A program made the position numbers and the translations under genes. From Globodera rostochiensis (Eukaryota > Nematoda > Chromadorea > Rhabditida > Heteroderidae), in NCBI GenBank assembly GCA_018350325.1, contig JAEVLN010000022.1:761105-825104 (forward strand): a stretch of 64,000 nucleotides of DNA, read 5' to 3'. The notes under the pieces are model-generated. The model was not told the origin of the DNA and ran no database searches. It saw only the letters and a program-made list of their open reading frames with translations. Shown piece by piece: positions 9,855 to 22,200 of this stretch (within the stretch, counting starts at the first letter, position 1; every line of letters starts with the position of its first letter).

Positions 9855-12800
9855 ATGTCTGATTTGCGCCGAAGATCGGAAATCAATCCTAAAAGTTCCA
9901 AGGACAAACGGCCGACAGTTGGTAGTGAAAAGGACCAGTCGCGAGACAAACGGTCCAAAGAGACAATTAAGGAAAAGGACAAAAGGACAAAAACGAGTAG
10001 CAAAACGGAAAAGGTGAAAGAAGCCGGAGGAGAAAAGAAGAAAAAAGAGGCAAATAATGGCGAAAAAAGAGGCAGCAACAAAATCGCTGAACTTCCCCAA
10101 CAGAAAATGCAGCAAAAACGCGTGGAGGAGGAAGAGGAACAACAACAGCACTATGAGGAGGACTTCGAGCAGTACGAGAGCGATTTTGTGGGTGACAAAC
10201 TTTAGGGTTTTGAAACAATTGCTGTCACTAATATTCTCAAAGGATGAGGACATGGAAGAAGCGCAAAATGAGCATCATCAACAGATAGCAAAAACTGTGA
10301 AGAATGAAGCGGCGGTGGTGGACGAAGAACACGAAGAAGAAGACCCGGCCAAAAGTTCTGTGCTGTTGCGACGGATTGCTGAGGGCAAATTGCGGGCAAA
10401 GAAAACTGCGGACGCCGGAGGGGCTGCACTAATTGTGAGGCGAGAAGTGAACTTTGTGGGCGAAAATGGGGCGGTACAAACGGAGCAACTTGGCACGGAA
10501 AGGTACAGCGGACCATCGAGATTCTCGATCGATGAATTTTAAGACTTTTCGAGATTTTCGTTGATTTTTGAGATTTACGGGTCTCGATGTGGTATTTTTT
10601 TGAGATTCTCGATCGAAGTCTCGATCGGCCGGCCTCTAGTTTTATTGCTTGCCAGAACTTGTGCCGGACGGGGGGGGGGATTTGAGTCCATTCTTTGGGC
10701 CAATGAATTCTTCCAATGGCACTTCTTGAAGGTGGTCGTCAGAAATGTTTCTGCCTCAGTTGGCTGGAGAAGAACATGAAGCTGGAATAACGGCAAAAGC
10801 CGCGCATCTGAAGGACTTTTTCATGGAATTGGCCGGAAAGCGGGAGGGAAGGGCACAAGTAAACTCAAAAGCACAAAATAATTGAATTTTGGCGTTAAAC
10901 GAAGGCGTGCACTCAAATGCCGGAAGCCGGACTCGCTGTTGCAACACAAACAGAGCGAACGGAGAGCGACTCAAAGAGTACCCAACAGACGCTGTGGACG
11001 GACGAATCGGTCTTCTCCAACTCCAACGGACAACAACGGCACTCAGAGGAGGAGGGAGGCAAAAACGGCCAAAATTGGCAACAACGACGACGGCTGAACA
11101 CTTTCCTCAAGGCTGTTGAGCACGTACGTACCATGGATTTAACCGGACGCAAAAAAATGTTCGGAAGTCCGGACCTATCGGCACCGCCGACCGGCCCTCC
11201 AAAACTGATCCAAAACTATGAAAAATCCTGCCAATTTCCGGACCCAAAAATGTCCGGAAACCCGGAGTCCGGTTACATCCCTAGTACGTACTAGGGCTGC
11301 TCGAGACTTGAAATTTACCGAAGATTCAAGACACGTCGATTGTTGCGTTCAGTTGGTGAGTGGCATTGGTGCACTTGCGGACACATCGCCGGACAAGTCC
11401 ATCCTGCAGCACAACTCAAACTTGGAGTTCAGCTCCCGCTTCTCCACCTTTTCGTTGAGCAACAGCGCGTTGTTCAAAGGCATTAAATGGCTTTACCCCG
11501 GGTTCTGTAATTAATTGTGTGAACATTTAAGAAGGGCGTCTGTGCGCATGACTGTTAAGGTTTCTGCTTCGAATTTTGCATTTGATGAGTGCCCGTCGAA
11601 GTTTCGTGTTGTCACGCTGAACTTCTTTACCAACACCCATTCGACTCTTTTCTCATGAATGTCCAAAAAATTGCACCAAAAATAACGGGGGGATCAATTC
11701 GAATGTTAGCCGTTTTATTCAATCAGCTTAATTCAGGACCCGCACACAATTTCCGTTGCCATATTTGTGCCAAAATCGGATGGTAATACATTTAATATTT
11801 ACACAAAATATATTATTTATTTTGATCCTTTTATTATCAATTTTCTTTTTGGCGGATGGAATGGATTTTTTTACTCTTAAGATGTGAGACTGAACCGGAA
11901 GAGTTTTGTTGCTGAATTTCCTTTGGAAAGTCCGGAGATTCACCCACTCCGGTTAGAATTAGAATCGAAATGCAAATTGGGGGGGGGGGGAGGGTAGTGA
12001 TGCTCGGAAGTCTCGAACCGAAAGTCTTGGGGTTTTTGGGTCTCGGGGTCAAGTCTCGATAAATTTCAGGTCACGAGCATCACTAAGGGGGCAGTTCAAC
12101 TCGGTTTGGGCATGTTTTTTAAGGTTGTTACGATGTGAACAGGAAGTGGTTGCGTTCCGCTACTCGTCCGATAATTTCTCCGCCGCTTTCGCCGGATTGG
12201 TAATCGAAAACATCTTCAAAAGGATGGGCTGGGGACTGCTCCCCAACTGCGCGACATGGCGCTTCATCCTCCCTTAACTCCAGCAAACGTGCCGTCTTTG
12301 ACGACCTCCAACAGATTGTCCCCCGAAGGGTCGAGGAGCAACCCCCCCTCCCAACCCTATTAAAGAACGATAAAATTATGTTCGAATATTTGACTGACCC
12401 GCTACAGAAAGACGGCAGCGTCGTTGCATGGGATTTGCATGCTGAAGAACGTCCGTTTGCATCGCTCGTTGACGCCGGCGGCGGGTCGTCGGCATCGCCT
12501 TCCGTCTCAAAGGGACCGTTCGTCCTTGTCCCCTGCTTTGACACGGCATTTTCCTCATTAATTGACGCTAAAAACGACGAAAGCCGGCAAATGGCCACAT
12601 CAAAGTATCGGCCGCCCATTCGTTGGCCGACCGACGACGTCGAAATGCCGTCTTCAATTGTTGCCTTGGAAGTTTTGAGTGATGAGGTGAAGGCGCCAGG
12701 GTAAGTCTCGAAAAAAGCATGGAAAGCTTCAGAATTAAGCTAAGCCCCCAGGGTTGATCAACACCGATAATTTATGACCCCCCGAAACCCCGGAAGGCGA

Positions 12801-14449
12801 AAAAAAATCCCGGGTGTCCGGAAATTTGAGCTTATAACTCGTTCAAGTACTCAAACACGACGAACACCGACCGGTATGTGAACAACTCGAGGAAAACCAA
12901 TAAAAAGTGCCGTTTTTATGAAAAAAATTTGTACTTTTTGAAGGGTATTAGCTCAGCTCGTTACATTGTACGAGACAGGCACTGTTCGCTGGTGGACGGC
13001 GTTGGACAATCCGCCGAATTTGCAGCAGCCGTTTCAGTGGCCGCCTGACGCCGCCGCCGGCGATTTGGATGGGTCGTATGTGACGAGGGAAGGCGGTGGA
13101 CAAATCAAATTGGTCCAACTATTCACCACCAGATGCTTTGGTGGAAGGTCGGTTGGTTGTCTGTAGTAATAATGTTCGAGAGTCTCGGTCTCGAACCGAG
13201 AAAAGTCTCAGGTTTTTTTGGGTCTCGGTCTTGAGTCTCGGGATCAAGTCTCGATCTTGAGTCTCGGGATCAAGTCTCGATCTTGAGTCTCGGGATCAAG
13301 TCTCGATCTTGAGTCTCGGGATCAAGTCTCGGTCTTGAGTCTCGGTAAATTCCAGTTCTCGAACAACACTAATTGTCTGTTTCACAAAAAATCCGCCGTT
13401 CCATTCCAGTTGGGTACAAATTTTGTGCTTTTGAAGAAAAAAAATCGGCGAATTTTGCACGTGCATGGCATTCCTTCCGCCGATGGCAACAAATTTGAGC
13501 AATAGACAAAACAGCAAAGTTTTGGTTGGCAGTTCTGCCGGACGAATTGTCAGCGTTGGCAGAGGGGAAAATGAATGCGTGCATTACAGTAGTGGTGGCA
13601 TCGACCGCGGTGAGTGCTTTCTTCTGTATGTGATACTGTAGCTGCGATGATCAACCAACTACAGTATCTAATCCCCTCTTTTTGACATAAATAATTAAAT
13701 ATAAAATATTCAAAAGGAACTGAGCCTGAAGAGATCACCGGCATTCGAACGTGCCCTCTCAAACCGAATATTTTTGCGGTAAACGTCACTATTTAAAGGG
13801 GTTGGCACCCCGAGGGGAGGCAAAAGTCGGGGACGGGACTGTCGGGTATGGTCGGGGAGCCAACCCTAATATGTAAATTTAATACAAAAGTATTATTTAC
13901 AAAATAAATATTTTAATCAATTTTTTTTCTTTATGAAAACAACTTTTATTTGACACAGATCATCACCTCCAGACGCCTATTATTTTATGATCAGAACATT
14001 CGCTCTCCAATTCTCATCCATTCGCTTTCCAACCGAATTTTGTCTCCAACACTTTTTGAATGGAGTCCATCCAATCGGTCGAATAAAAATTTATTTTTTC
14101 TAAAAATTCAATTTTTTTTTATAGTGCTTGCACCCCATTTTTCACGGTCCACGATGGTGAATTGCTGACATTATGGAATTATAAAAAGGACACAAAACGC
14201 CTTCAAAGTGTCGAATGCGATTTAAAGAGGGAAATTAACGCAAAAATACGCGCAACTCTGACATGGACCGACCAAATGGACAGTTCGTTTGTGGTAATTC
14301 CAAAAAGAAAAATTGGAATTTTTTTTTGAGTTTTTGTTCAGGCCTTTCTGCTTTCTGATGACCAAGTTCAAATTCATTGTTTGGAGAGAACCAATTCGAC
14401 GGACGCAATGCAATTCATTGAAACACTCAAAGTTGAAAATTCTGTATAA
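9855..14449 (+). CDS. DYNC2I1: Dynein-2 intermediate chain WDR60 (DYNC2I1) homolog
   Basis: A large multi-exon gene. Exon 1 (9855 to about 10190) encodes a Lys/Glu-rich low-complexity N-terminus ending EDFEQYESDF, the acidic motif found in WDR60; the next exon (from about 10244) continues DEDMEEAQNE. Further exons near 10760-10860, 10910-11120 (VATQTERTES), 11380-11480 and 11590-11650 are less conserved. WD40 blades follow: 12378-12690 (DGSVVAWDLHAEERPF then PIRWPTDDVE), 12960-13140 (LYETGTVRWWTALD), 13430-13609 (NSKVLVGSSAGRIVSVG), 13960-14080 (LLFYDQNIRSP then LFEWSPSNRS), and 14110-14449 (FFTVHDGELLTLWNY, AFLLSDDQVQIHCLE). WDR60 is part of dynein-2, which drives retrograde transport in cilia; in nematodes cilia occur only on sensory neurons. 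Several middle exon borders are uncertain because the introns hold repeats. AATAAA lies near 14610. Confidence 0.72.
11996..12084. repeat. Small inverted-repeat element, TCTCGA family
   Basis: Starts AGTGATGCTCG and ends CGAGCATCACT, with several 'AGTCTCG' and 'GTCTCGG' words inside. It sits in an intron of WDR60. Related TCTCGA-rich pieces are at 4380-4470, 10520-10640, 11285-11330, 13171-13371 and 19090-19150. Confidence 0.6.
13171..13371. repeat. TCTCGA-family element with 26-bp internal tandem repeats
   Basis: Flanked by the short inverted words GTTCGAGA and TCTCGAAC. Inside, the unit 'GAGTCTCGGGATCAAGTC' plus 'TCGATCTT' (26 bp) repeats about four times with little change. It lies in a WDR60 intron and is related to the element at 11996. 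Confidence 0.75.
13798..13867. mobile_element. Short TIR element (hAT-like MITE), copy 2
   Basis: Begins GGGTTGGCACCCCGA and ends GGGGAGCCAACCCT, the same family as 9579-9720 but only about 70 bp. Intronic in WDR60. Confidence 0.65.
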
Positions 14450-14767
14450 AAGTGCTTCACAATTTGCTTCTTATTAGTCCATTCCATCTCCAATCCAAAA
14501 TCCCCTCCCAACCCATGCTGACAAAACAACAATTCCACTAAATTTTCTGTAAATAGCCATGACCTTTTTTGAAAGACATAAATATTCCCAGAAACATTAA
14601 AAAAATTTTAAATAAAAAAGGATGCCCTATCAACAAAACTCGACTTGTTCTTCTGCTTGAACAAAAATAAGAGGAACACAAGTCTCAACGCTTGTCTCAA
14701 CAATTTAATCAAAACTCAACAAGAAAACATTGCCAGAACCTCAAGGGACACAAAAAGTCTCCAATAA

Positions 14768-15632
14768 TCACTGTTGTTGAGGGGGTGCCCCTCCACGTCC
14801 AAAGCCCTGGCGATGGCTAATTGGAGCTGCCCCAGGCCCGGCCTCGGCTTGCTTGTCGCTCACTGCGCGATAACCGCCGCGGTCAGCGTCCGCACGGATT
14901 GGCCCTGCCAATGTAACAAAAATTAAATAAGTCTCGACATTACCGAACTTTGTTGCTAATTTTGGCAATCTTGCAGAATGGGGATCCCGTTTTTGTTATT
15001 TCAAAGGGTTTTCTAATGCGTAGAAGAATCTGATGTATAAAAGCCAAATTAATTCGTTTTTGTTTGTTTGTTTTTTGAAAATCACCATATCTGCAGCAGG
15101 ATTGTCCTAATTTTCCATTAAATATTTTTCTCGATTTTGGGTTGCAATGCCAATAAAATAAATTTGTGAATAACGATTTGAAGTCCCCAACCTCGCCCTC
15201 CCTTGTCCGCAAAGGCCTGTCGAATCGGGTCGGCCCTCTGTTTGTGAGTGTTCGGCAACACATCGTCCGGAAGTCCAAGGTAAGTTCGCAAGTGAACAAT
15301 GCCATCCGGCTGGAGGTAAAAATAGAAATGGTGCCAGGCAAACTGCTCTTTGACAAGTCCGCGAGAAGCCAAACTCTTAATTTAACAAAAAAAAAAAAGT
15401 ACTTAAATTTCACCACTTAAAAAACTTCGTTAGTTTTTAACAAAAAAGCATTTATTATTATTATTTTTAAAAAGCTAATGCAACAAACCTTCAACGCCTT
15501 AATCACATAAAGGTTCTTGACGCCCTTAATCTCGGGATGCGACTTCAAATTGTAGTCCTTCTTCGCGATGCAAACTCCGTCCTCAAACAAATGCTCGTAT
15601 ATTTTCTTACGATCTGCTTGTGGCATAAGCAT
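14768..15632 (-). CDS. rps-10: 40S ribosomal protein S10
   Basis: Three minus-strand exons, 15632-15489, 15375-15192 and 14904-14768, give exactly 155 codons (154 aa; human S10 is 165). The N-terminus [20 protein letters not shown] and the stretch [13 protein letters not shown] are S10 signatures. Exon 2 gives [20 protein letters not shown] and a [13 protein letters not shown] core, and exon 3 ends with the Gly/Arg-rich [11 protein letters not shown] tail. All junctions use GT-AG. S10 sits in the head of the small subunit near the mRNA entry. The gene is head to head with TMEM147, only 422 bp apart, so the two probably share a promoter region. Confidence 0.93.
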
Positions 15633-16054
15633 TTTTGATTGTTTCGATTACAAATAAGGTAAATCTAAAGTTTAAATTTCTAGTAAAATCCATGCTACAT
15701 ATTGTGTGTTTAGTTGAATAGTCACAATTTATATGAAGCCCAAACAACATTTCGATTTTTTGAATAAAAGAAAAGACTTTCACAGCGGTCGCTTAAAAGC
15801 TCAGAAGGTATGGACCCCGAAAAAAGTTGCAGAAGTGTGAATTAGCATTTAGCTCTAAAATTTAAATATTTGTAATTTTAATGGATATTCATGTTTTGGC
15901 ATTGTGTATTCAAAATTTTCAAGATTCTTGATTTACTGTTTCCCATTAACAAGCTTCATTAAAATTTCCAAAAAAATTTTCCCGCGCCGGAACCGTTAAT
16001 TCTGAGAGAATATATAATTTTTTGTATTTGCCTTAATTCATAATTTTAGAAGAA
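15633..16054. promoter_or_regulatory. Divergent intergenic region between RPS10 and TMEM147
   Basis: A 422-bp AT-rich spacer between two outward-facing start codons. No TATA box or other motif stands out enough to name. It must hold both upstream regions. Confidence 0.5.
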
Positions 16055-17049
16055 ATGACGTTCTTTCACTTTTGCAATTGTGTTGTGCTGGCATATGCCC
16101 CCCATTTTATCGTTTTTCGATATTCTTCACTGTCCGAATACACCAGCATTTGGAAGTGTGGCCAAGCGGCCATTGGTACGTATTGATTTGATGCATTTAG
16201 TAACGCGAAAATAATTATTTTTTAAGTTTATCTGATGACACAATTCATCAAAATGGTTATTTTTGTGTATTTTTATTTAATGCCTAAAGGCATTTTCAGT
16301 TGACGTTGGCAACTTTTTTCCCAATTGTTGAAGGCGAATACAGTTTCAGTTACGTGAGTAATAATTTTGACATTTGTTGGCAAATTGGTTTTAAGGGATT
16401 TTCCAAAAATAATCTTTTAACCGATTGTTTAATTAACTTGTAATTATTGTACTTAAGGAGTTAATGAAGAGTGCCGTGGACATAATTGATGTGATGGGAC
16501 TCCATTTTGCCATTTCGTACTTTCTGTCTGGCAAAGGCGAAGTCCGTATGTTCACTGCCGGTTTGGGATGGACGGCGGCGCATTCAATTCTCACATATTT
16601 TGTTGTGTTTTTTGTCGGGGCTCGGACGTCCGGGTTCAGTTGGCGATTCATTCAGACGGCCATCAAATCGAACCTTGACTTGGTACACATTTTGACATTA
16701 CACCAAGAAGAGAGTTAATACGGTCCATTAACAAGAAAAAAAAGGCATAATTTTTTAAAGGTTTTCCATTTGTCGCTGGCGTCGCTCGTTTGGATTTTCA
16801 ATCGCATTGAGCAGACGGCCCGTTCAAAGCATTTGGCCTGTGTTTTGCTGCTTTTCTGCATTTTTCACTCGGCCATTTATCAGTGATTTATTTGTTTTTG
16901 TTACATTATGTAATTGTTACATTTTTAGGACAATATTCAACTATTTGGCCATTGATTCTTGGCAAATGATTGGAATTGAAACGTTGTTCACTGTTGGATT
17001 GGCCCTCTCAACATTAATTGCTTACTCTGGAGTTGTGGCAAAGGAATAA
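16055..17049 (+). CDS. TMEM147: TMEM147 (ER membrane, translocon-associated)
   Basis: Six exons (16055-16175, 16227-16255, 16300-16353, 16458-16682, 16761-16882, 16929-17049) total 672 bases, giving 223 aa against 224 in human TMEM147. The start MTFFHFCNCVVLAYAPHFIV, the tiny exon VYLMTQFIKM, then LTLATFFPIVEGEYSF and ELMKSAVDIIDVMGLHFAIS follow the family order. Several hydrophobic segments fit the multi-pass topology. TMEM147 is part of the PAT/BOS multipass-translocon machinery (with NCLN and NOMO). Introns are as short as 44-51 bp. Parts of this gene are duplicated at 34306-34344 and 47056-47337. Confidence 0.92.
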
Positions 17050-17274
17050 ATAATTGTTTTTTGTTTAAAAAAGATTCTCTTTTTTATTTATTAAGTTTTA
17101 CGTATGATGTGTGATTGGCTTATGATCTGACTTTTCATGACTAATATGCCACCCACTTTTATTGTAACTATTTTTTAATCCGAAATAATATCTTCGAATT
17201 AATATAATATTTTTTATAAATTTAAATTGGACGCACATATTTATTTTCTAAATAATTGTAGCTAATGGAAGAAC

Positions 17275-17348
17275 TGAACAAGTTTGCGCTGAGTGCAGTC
17301 GGATGCGATCGCATGGGACAGACAGAGGAGGGCATTTTTTATTATAAG
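17275..17348 (+). pseudogene. Orphan calpain-7 first exon (MIT domain start), copy A
   Basis: Encodes [20 protein letters not shown] and ends at an AAG|GT donor, as the first exon of the full calpain-7 gene at 23845 does. The bases before the ATG (ending AATAATTGTAGCTA) are also shared. No second MIT exon follows; downstream comes the linker to an ankyrin gene. It is either a remnant or a donor exon for a chimeric transcript. Confidence 0.75.
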
Positions 17349-17831
17349 GTGGAGTTCACATGAATCTTGGTTTCTTCTACTTTGTACTTCACACATTTCA
17401 ACGATTGTGCATTGGGCATTGAACAGTTCCGTGTTTCGAAAACGAACCTAAACTGATTTGTCGCCCAATTTTCCGGCTCCTAAGTATCCTAGACTCCTTT
17501 TTATTCCAAAAAACTCTCCTATTGGATGCCCCAATCTTAGAATCGAAACTGCAGTTTTTATTTCCCATAAATTACTTCCATTGTCACAATTCGGGGTCAA
17601 CATTTTGCTGGGAGCAAATAAAAGTCCAAAAAGTGAATGTCCATCCCCCGTCTTTAGGTCAAAATTTGCCCAAGGTAACGTCCATTCAAATACCTCTCTA
17701 TAAAATAATCCCCAACTTTCAGTCTATAAATATGTACATATGTAGATAAGTTCATTCCTCGCGATTTGGCTTCATGCCTTCCATTTGTTAAGAAATAATT
17801 ATAGTAATTTCAGATTTTGTAGTAAATTAAC
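17349..17831 (+). repeat. MIT-to-ankyrin linker, copy A
   Basis: Contains 'TATCCTAGACTCCTTTTTAT', 'GATGCCCCAATCT', 'CATTTTGCTGGGAGCAAAT' and 'CCCCGTCTTTAGGTCAAAAT'. The same blocks recur, in the same order, at 28405-28790, 34345-34740 and 47424-47936, with remnants at 43618-43829. They mark one repeated genomic unit. An internal frame (17458-17703) shared by the copies has no known domain. Confidence 0.75.
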
Positions 17832-17880
17832 ATGTCAATTCCAACCGCAACCAATGGAGGGGACATAACAGCTGATCAGG
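17832..17880 (+). pseudogene. Orphan first exon of an ankyrin gene
   Basis: Reads MSIPTATNGGDITADQ and ends at a GT donor, nearly identical to the first exons at 19267, 28791, 34741 and 47937. A minisatellite follows directly, and the next exon of the family only appears after another full first exon at 19267. Confidence 0.7.
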
Positions 17881-17898
17881 GTAAGCTCATCTGAAGAA

Positions 17899-18148
17899 GA
17901 ACGAGTCGGGGTAAAGGGAACGAGTCGGGGTAAAGGGAACGAGTCGGGGTAAAGGGAACGAGTCGGGGTAAAGGGAACGAGTCGGGGTAAAGGGAACGAG
18001 TCGGGGTAAATGGAACGAGTTGGGAGAACGAGTCGGGGTAAAGGGAACGAGTCGGGGTAAATGGAACGAGTCGGGGTAAAGGGAACGAGTCGGGGTAAAG
18101 GGAACGAGTCGGGGTAAAGGGAACGAGTTGGCCGGGAACGAGTTGGGG
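17899..18148. repeat. 19-bp minisatellite
   Basis: About 13 head-to-tail copies of GAACGAGTCGGGGTAAAGG, with some units shortened or changed (AAATGG, GAGTTGGG). The open frame it creates on the minus strand is only repeat translation. Confidence 0.93.
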
Positions 18149-18149
18149 T

Positions 18150-18199
18150 TTTACCAGATAAATGTTAAAGTCAGAATTTAACCACTGAGCCACACGGGC
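18150..18199 (-). other. tRNA-like 5' fragment (A box only)
   Basis: On the minus strand the sequence starts GCCCGTGTGGCTCAGTGGTT, an excellent tRNA 5' end with the polymerase III A box TGGCTCAGTGG. No matching T-arm or acceptor 3' strand follows, because the minisatellite begins instead. It is best read as a broken tRNA or tRNA-derived SINE. Confidence 0.45.
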
Positions 18200-18961
18200 T
18201 TGGGGGTGCTAGGTAATTCCGACAGTAAGTAATTTCGACAGCGGGTAATTTCGACAGTAAAATTCGACAGTGGTCATTTTCGACAGTGGATAATTTCGAC
18301 AGTGAACTATTTTTTTTTATTTCACCGTTTTCACCACTTCCGACAGTGAGTACTTTCGACAACGGGTATTTTGGACAGTCAACTATTCTTCCAACTTTGA
18401 CTGTCTTAATGGGTAATTTCGACAGTAATCATAAATTTAAAAACATATTTTTAAATACAACTCAAAATCATGTCCGGTATTTTCGACAATACAAAAAAAG
18501 ATATAGTGCATATTGCAGTATTTGTTTGCAAATTCACATTGAGATGCTGCTGGTTGACCTCCATTCGTTTGTTATCTCGAGAATTTTGCATAAATGGGTT
18601 TTCCTTATCTGGTATTTGACCAGCGATGTGAAGAATAAGGTCCGAGTGAAATGGCTCTTGTGCGTTTCAATGAAACAAAGTCCAATCGTGGACGAATTTT
18701 GCTTTCCTACCACTCCTTCGAATAGGCAACTTGCTGAGGACGGGACTCGTTGGGGAAATCAACGACTGAGTTCTTTTGTTCGTAAGTTGTTAGAGGAAGA
18801 CGGGATGTGGGCGGATAGATTAGCCGATTTAAAAATTTAGTCACTGTCGAAAATACCCGTTGTCGAAAGTACTCACTGTCGGAAGTGGTGAAAAACGGTG
18901 AAATAAAAAAAAATAGTTCACTGTCGAAAATTACTTACTGTCGAAATTACCGGACACGGGC
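18192..18961. mobile_element. Foldback element with repetitive termini (GACAGT family)
   Basis: The left end holds repeated 'TAATTTCGACAGTGG'-type units and an A/T tract; the right end (about 18841-18950) is their reverse complement, including the words TTTCACCGTTTTCACCACTT and CGACAACGGGTATTTT. The 8-base word ACACGGGC lies at both outer flanks (18192-18199 and 18954-18961), a likely target duplication, although the outermost left bases do not match the right end perfectly. The middle has a plus-strand open frame (about 18541-18840, LLVDLHSFVISRILHKWVF) of unknown relation. No transposase is recognised, so it is non-autonomous. Confidence 0.7.
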
Positions 18962-19266
18962 GTGACGGTTTTGTGCAAAGATATTAAATTAAGGATTTCT
19001 AATCTAAATTTGTCATTGTGTATTTTTCAAATCTTTCAAGCCCATAATTCTTTAATGATTTCTCACCAAAAATCCATATTTACCAGTGCAAAAAATTCTC
19101 GTTTTCCGAGACTAAAAACCCGAGACCGAGAATCTCGAACAGCTCTATTATTTATAGCCAAATTTGTTTTTGGTTTGTATAAAAGCCTCGCGATTTGGCT
19201 ACATGTTTTCCATGTTAAGAAATAATTAATTAAAACAAATTTTATCAGATTTTGTAGTAAATTAAC

Positions 19267-22200
19267 ATGTCAATTCCAACCAAATCAACCAATGGAGGGG
19301 ACATAACAGCTGATCAGGGTAAGAAATCAGCTTTAAATTTATTAAATATTTGCCAATGTTACAGAAGGGTTGGGGCCAACTTTGACTAATTCGGACGTTT
19401 CCGAAGAATTGCGACTTCTGCGTGCCAGAATTGCCCAATTAGAGCGCCAACAAACAATGAATTCGCCAACTTCAAGCGACGGCTTTTATTTGGTGTCAAA
19501 GGACGAAATTGAGCCGAACAATAATGACAAAGAATCCATGGCATATCCGGAGAAGGAACAGGCAACGTTCGAATTGGAAGTGAGTTTTGTTTTTGATCAA
19601 GGAAATACCGATTTTACTCTCGCTGTCTTGACCAATATATATTTTTCTAAATTTATTCTGTAGAACAAAATGGAGGAGTACCACAACAAACAGCAAGAGT
19701 TGACAGAAAAACAAAATGGTAAACTTTTCGAATTTAGAAAAGTCGATTTTTAGCTTAGAGAATGAATGGATTTTTAGAAATTTTTTTGGAAATAGTAATT
19801 CCGAGTCCAAAAATGTTTTCCGCTCCTTAGTCAGATTGGCAGAGTGCAACCAAAATTTTAAAAAATACGGTAATTTTTTAAATCTTTTTTGGAATGAGAG
19901 AGGTTTGGCGGAGCCGGAAAAATTTGAATTTTGATGGAATTTGTTATAATTGCGCAGTTGGCCATGGCATCGATGTTTCGGAGAGTGCTCGGGACAGCGC
20001 CGATTTGCTGTACGCCTCTATCATAGGGAAGGAAAACGATGTGCGCTTTTTGCTGTCGAAAGGCACGCGCGTTGATCGGACTACGGACGAAGGTGAGGGA
20101 ATTTTAACAGAAAATGCCGTTTAAAGGGTTATTTAATATGACACTCTTTTAAATTAAAAGTATTTTTAATTTATTATTTAAATTGTAAGGGTTTTCGCCG
20201 CTTTTCCTTGCGGCAGGAGAAGGGCATTTGGATGTGTGCAAATTGTTGATCGCCAATGGCGCTTATACCAACCAGAAGACGGATGACGGCTTTACGCCGT
20301 GGCTGATAGCGTGCGGGAAAGGCCATTTGGACATCGGTGGGCATTTTGAATTTGTAATGGATGAGTTGGTTGACCCCTCCTCGATTAATTAATTGACATG
20401 GAATTAAATTCTTTCGGAATCAATTGTCTGATTTTTAATCACAGTCAAATTGTTCGTGGAAAACGGCCAGGACATCGAAGCTGCGGGCAGCATCGGCTGT
20501 ACCGCAATTCTAGAGAAGAAAACAAAGCTTCTGCATGGAGCAGCCAGTGAAAAATATAACCAAGAGTTCGTTTCAAAAATGATTTGAGGGTTGGGTCCGA
20601 CGGCGCCGTCGTTGAGAAATTTTAAAAAATTGTTTTGTTTTGTTAAAGAATTTTGCACTAAATTGAAAATAGAACCAAAAATTGACAAAATTGTTCACCA
20701 AAAATATCTTCCTTATGGCTGCATATTTTTCTCTTTTTGAAAAAGGGTATTTTAACGGAAAACATCGAAATTGTTACAAATAGAAACGGTTGCACCGGTT
20801 TGGTGTGTGCATCCCGCGCGGGGAAGCTGGACGTTGTGCGCTTTTTGCTGTCGAAAGGCGCGCGCGTTGATCGGACTACGGAGAAAGGTGAGGGAATTTA
20901 AACAGAAAATGCCGTTTAAAGAGTTATTTAGTAACACCCTTAAATCAAAAGTATTTTTAATTTGTTATTTAAATTTAAGGGTTTTCGCCTCTTTTCCTTG
21001 CGGCAAATCGTGGTCATTTGGATGTGTGCAGAGAGTTGGTCGCCAACGGCGCTAAAGTCAACCAGGCGGCGAATGTTGGCGCAACACCGTGGTTTGAAGC
21101 GTGCATGCAAGGCCATTTGGACATCGGTGGGCGTTTTGAATGATACCAAAAAGTTGAGTAAGCCAACTAACAAAAAAATTTTGCAAATAAACCTCTCGGA
21201 AATGGGTACTTTTCTGTTATGTGACAACAGCAAAAAACTTTTGTTTTAAATGTTGAAACACACACTTCTAGAGGGGTTTAGGGTCGTAGAATCCGAATAT
21301 GACTTCCATTTCGATCGAATTCGAACCCAAACCCGAATTCGAACAATTTCCGAAAAAAAAATTTTTCCATTAAAATCGTCGAAATGTCGATCTATTTTTA
21401 ATGAGATTTTGCAAAACAACGTTGAATTTATGCCACCAAACTGATAATCTTTATTTTGCACAATGTATGTAGATTAAAATTATGAAAAAAAATTTCTAGA
21501 AATTCTTCGAATTTGTATTCGGGGTTTGAAATCGGTCGAAATGGAAGTCAGATTTGGATGAAAAGTACCCGGAAATGCTTATTCCATGGGTATCAATTTT
21601 TAATTGCAGTCAAATTCTTTGTGGAGAATGGGCAGAACATCGAAGTTGCAGGCATCATCGGCTATTCCACATTACTCAAAACGAAGGAAAAAAATTTTCT
21701 GTATGCAGCCAGCGCAAAATATAAACAAAAGTTCGTTTCCAAAATGTTTTTGAGGGTCGGGTCCGACGGTGCCGTCGTCGAGAAACTTTTAAATTGTGCT
21801 TTGTTTTGTTAAAGAATTTCTGAAGATGGAGCTAAAAATTGACAAACTCTACCAAAAACTTCTTTCTTATGGTTGCATATTTTTTCCGTTTTCGAAAAAG
21901 GTTATTTTAACGGAAAAAGGGAATAATGGACTACGACAACATTTCGGATAGATACGGTTGCACCGGTTTGATGTACGCATCTGTCAATGGGCGGGTGGAC
22001 GTTGTGCGCTTTTTGCTGTCAATAGGCGCGAGCGTTGATCGGACCAATAAGCATGGTGAGGGAATTTTAACAAAAAATTCCTTTTGGATTATTTACTGGC
22101 ATTTCTAAGTAAAAGTAATTTTCAGGTGTTACGGCGCTTCTCTGGGCGACAAGTAGTGGTCATTTGGATGTGTGCAGAGCGTTGGTCGCTAACGGCGCGA

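Noticed and set aside
9849..10253. 134-residue hydrophobic minus-strand frame
   Set aside because: Antisense of the Lys/Glu-rich N-terminus of WDR60, which always yields Phe/Leu-rich shadows.
13695..13780. tRNA-like T-arm word (GTTCGAATGCC, minus strand)
   Set aside because: Only four stem pairs, and no matching D-arm or acceptor stem.
17899..18148. Possible CRISPR-like repeat array
   Set aside because: Units are contiguous with no unique spacers, and the genome is eukaryotic.
17876..18193. Open frame on the minus strand over the minisatellite (RLVPFTPTRSLYPDSFP repeats)
   Set aside because: It is a translation of the 19-bp tandem repeat; no start context or homology.
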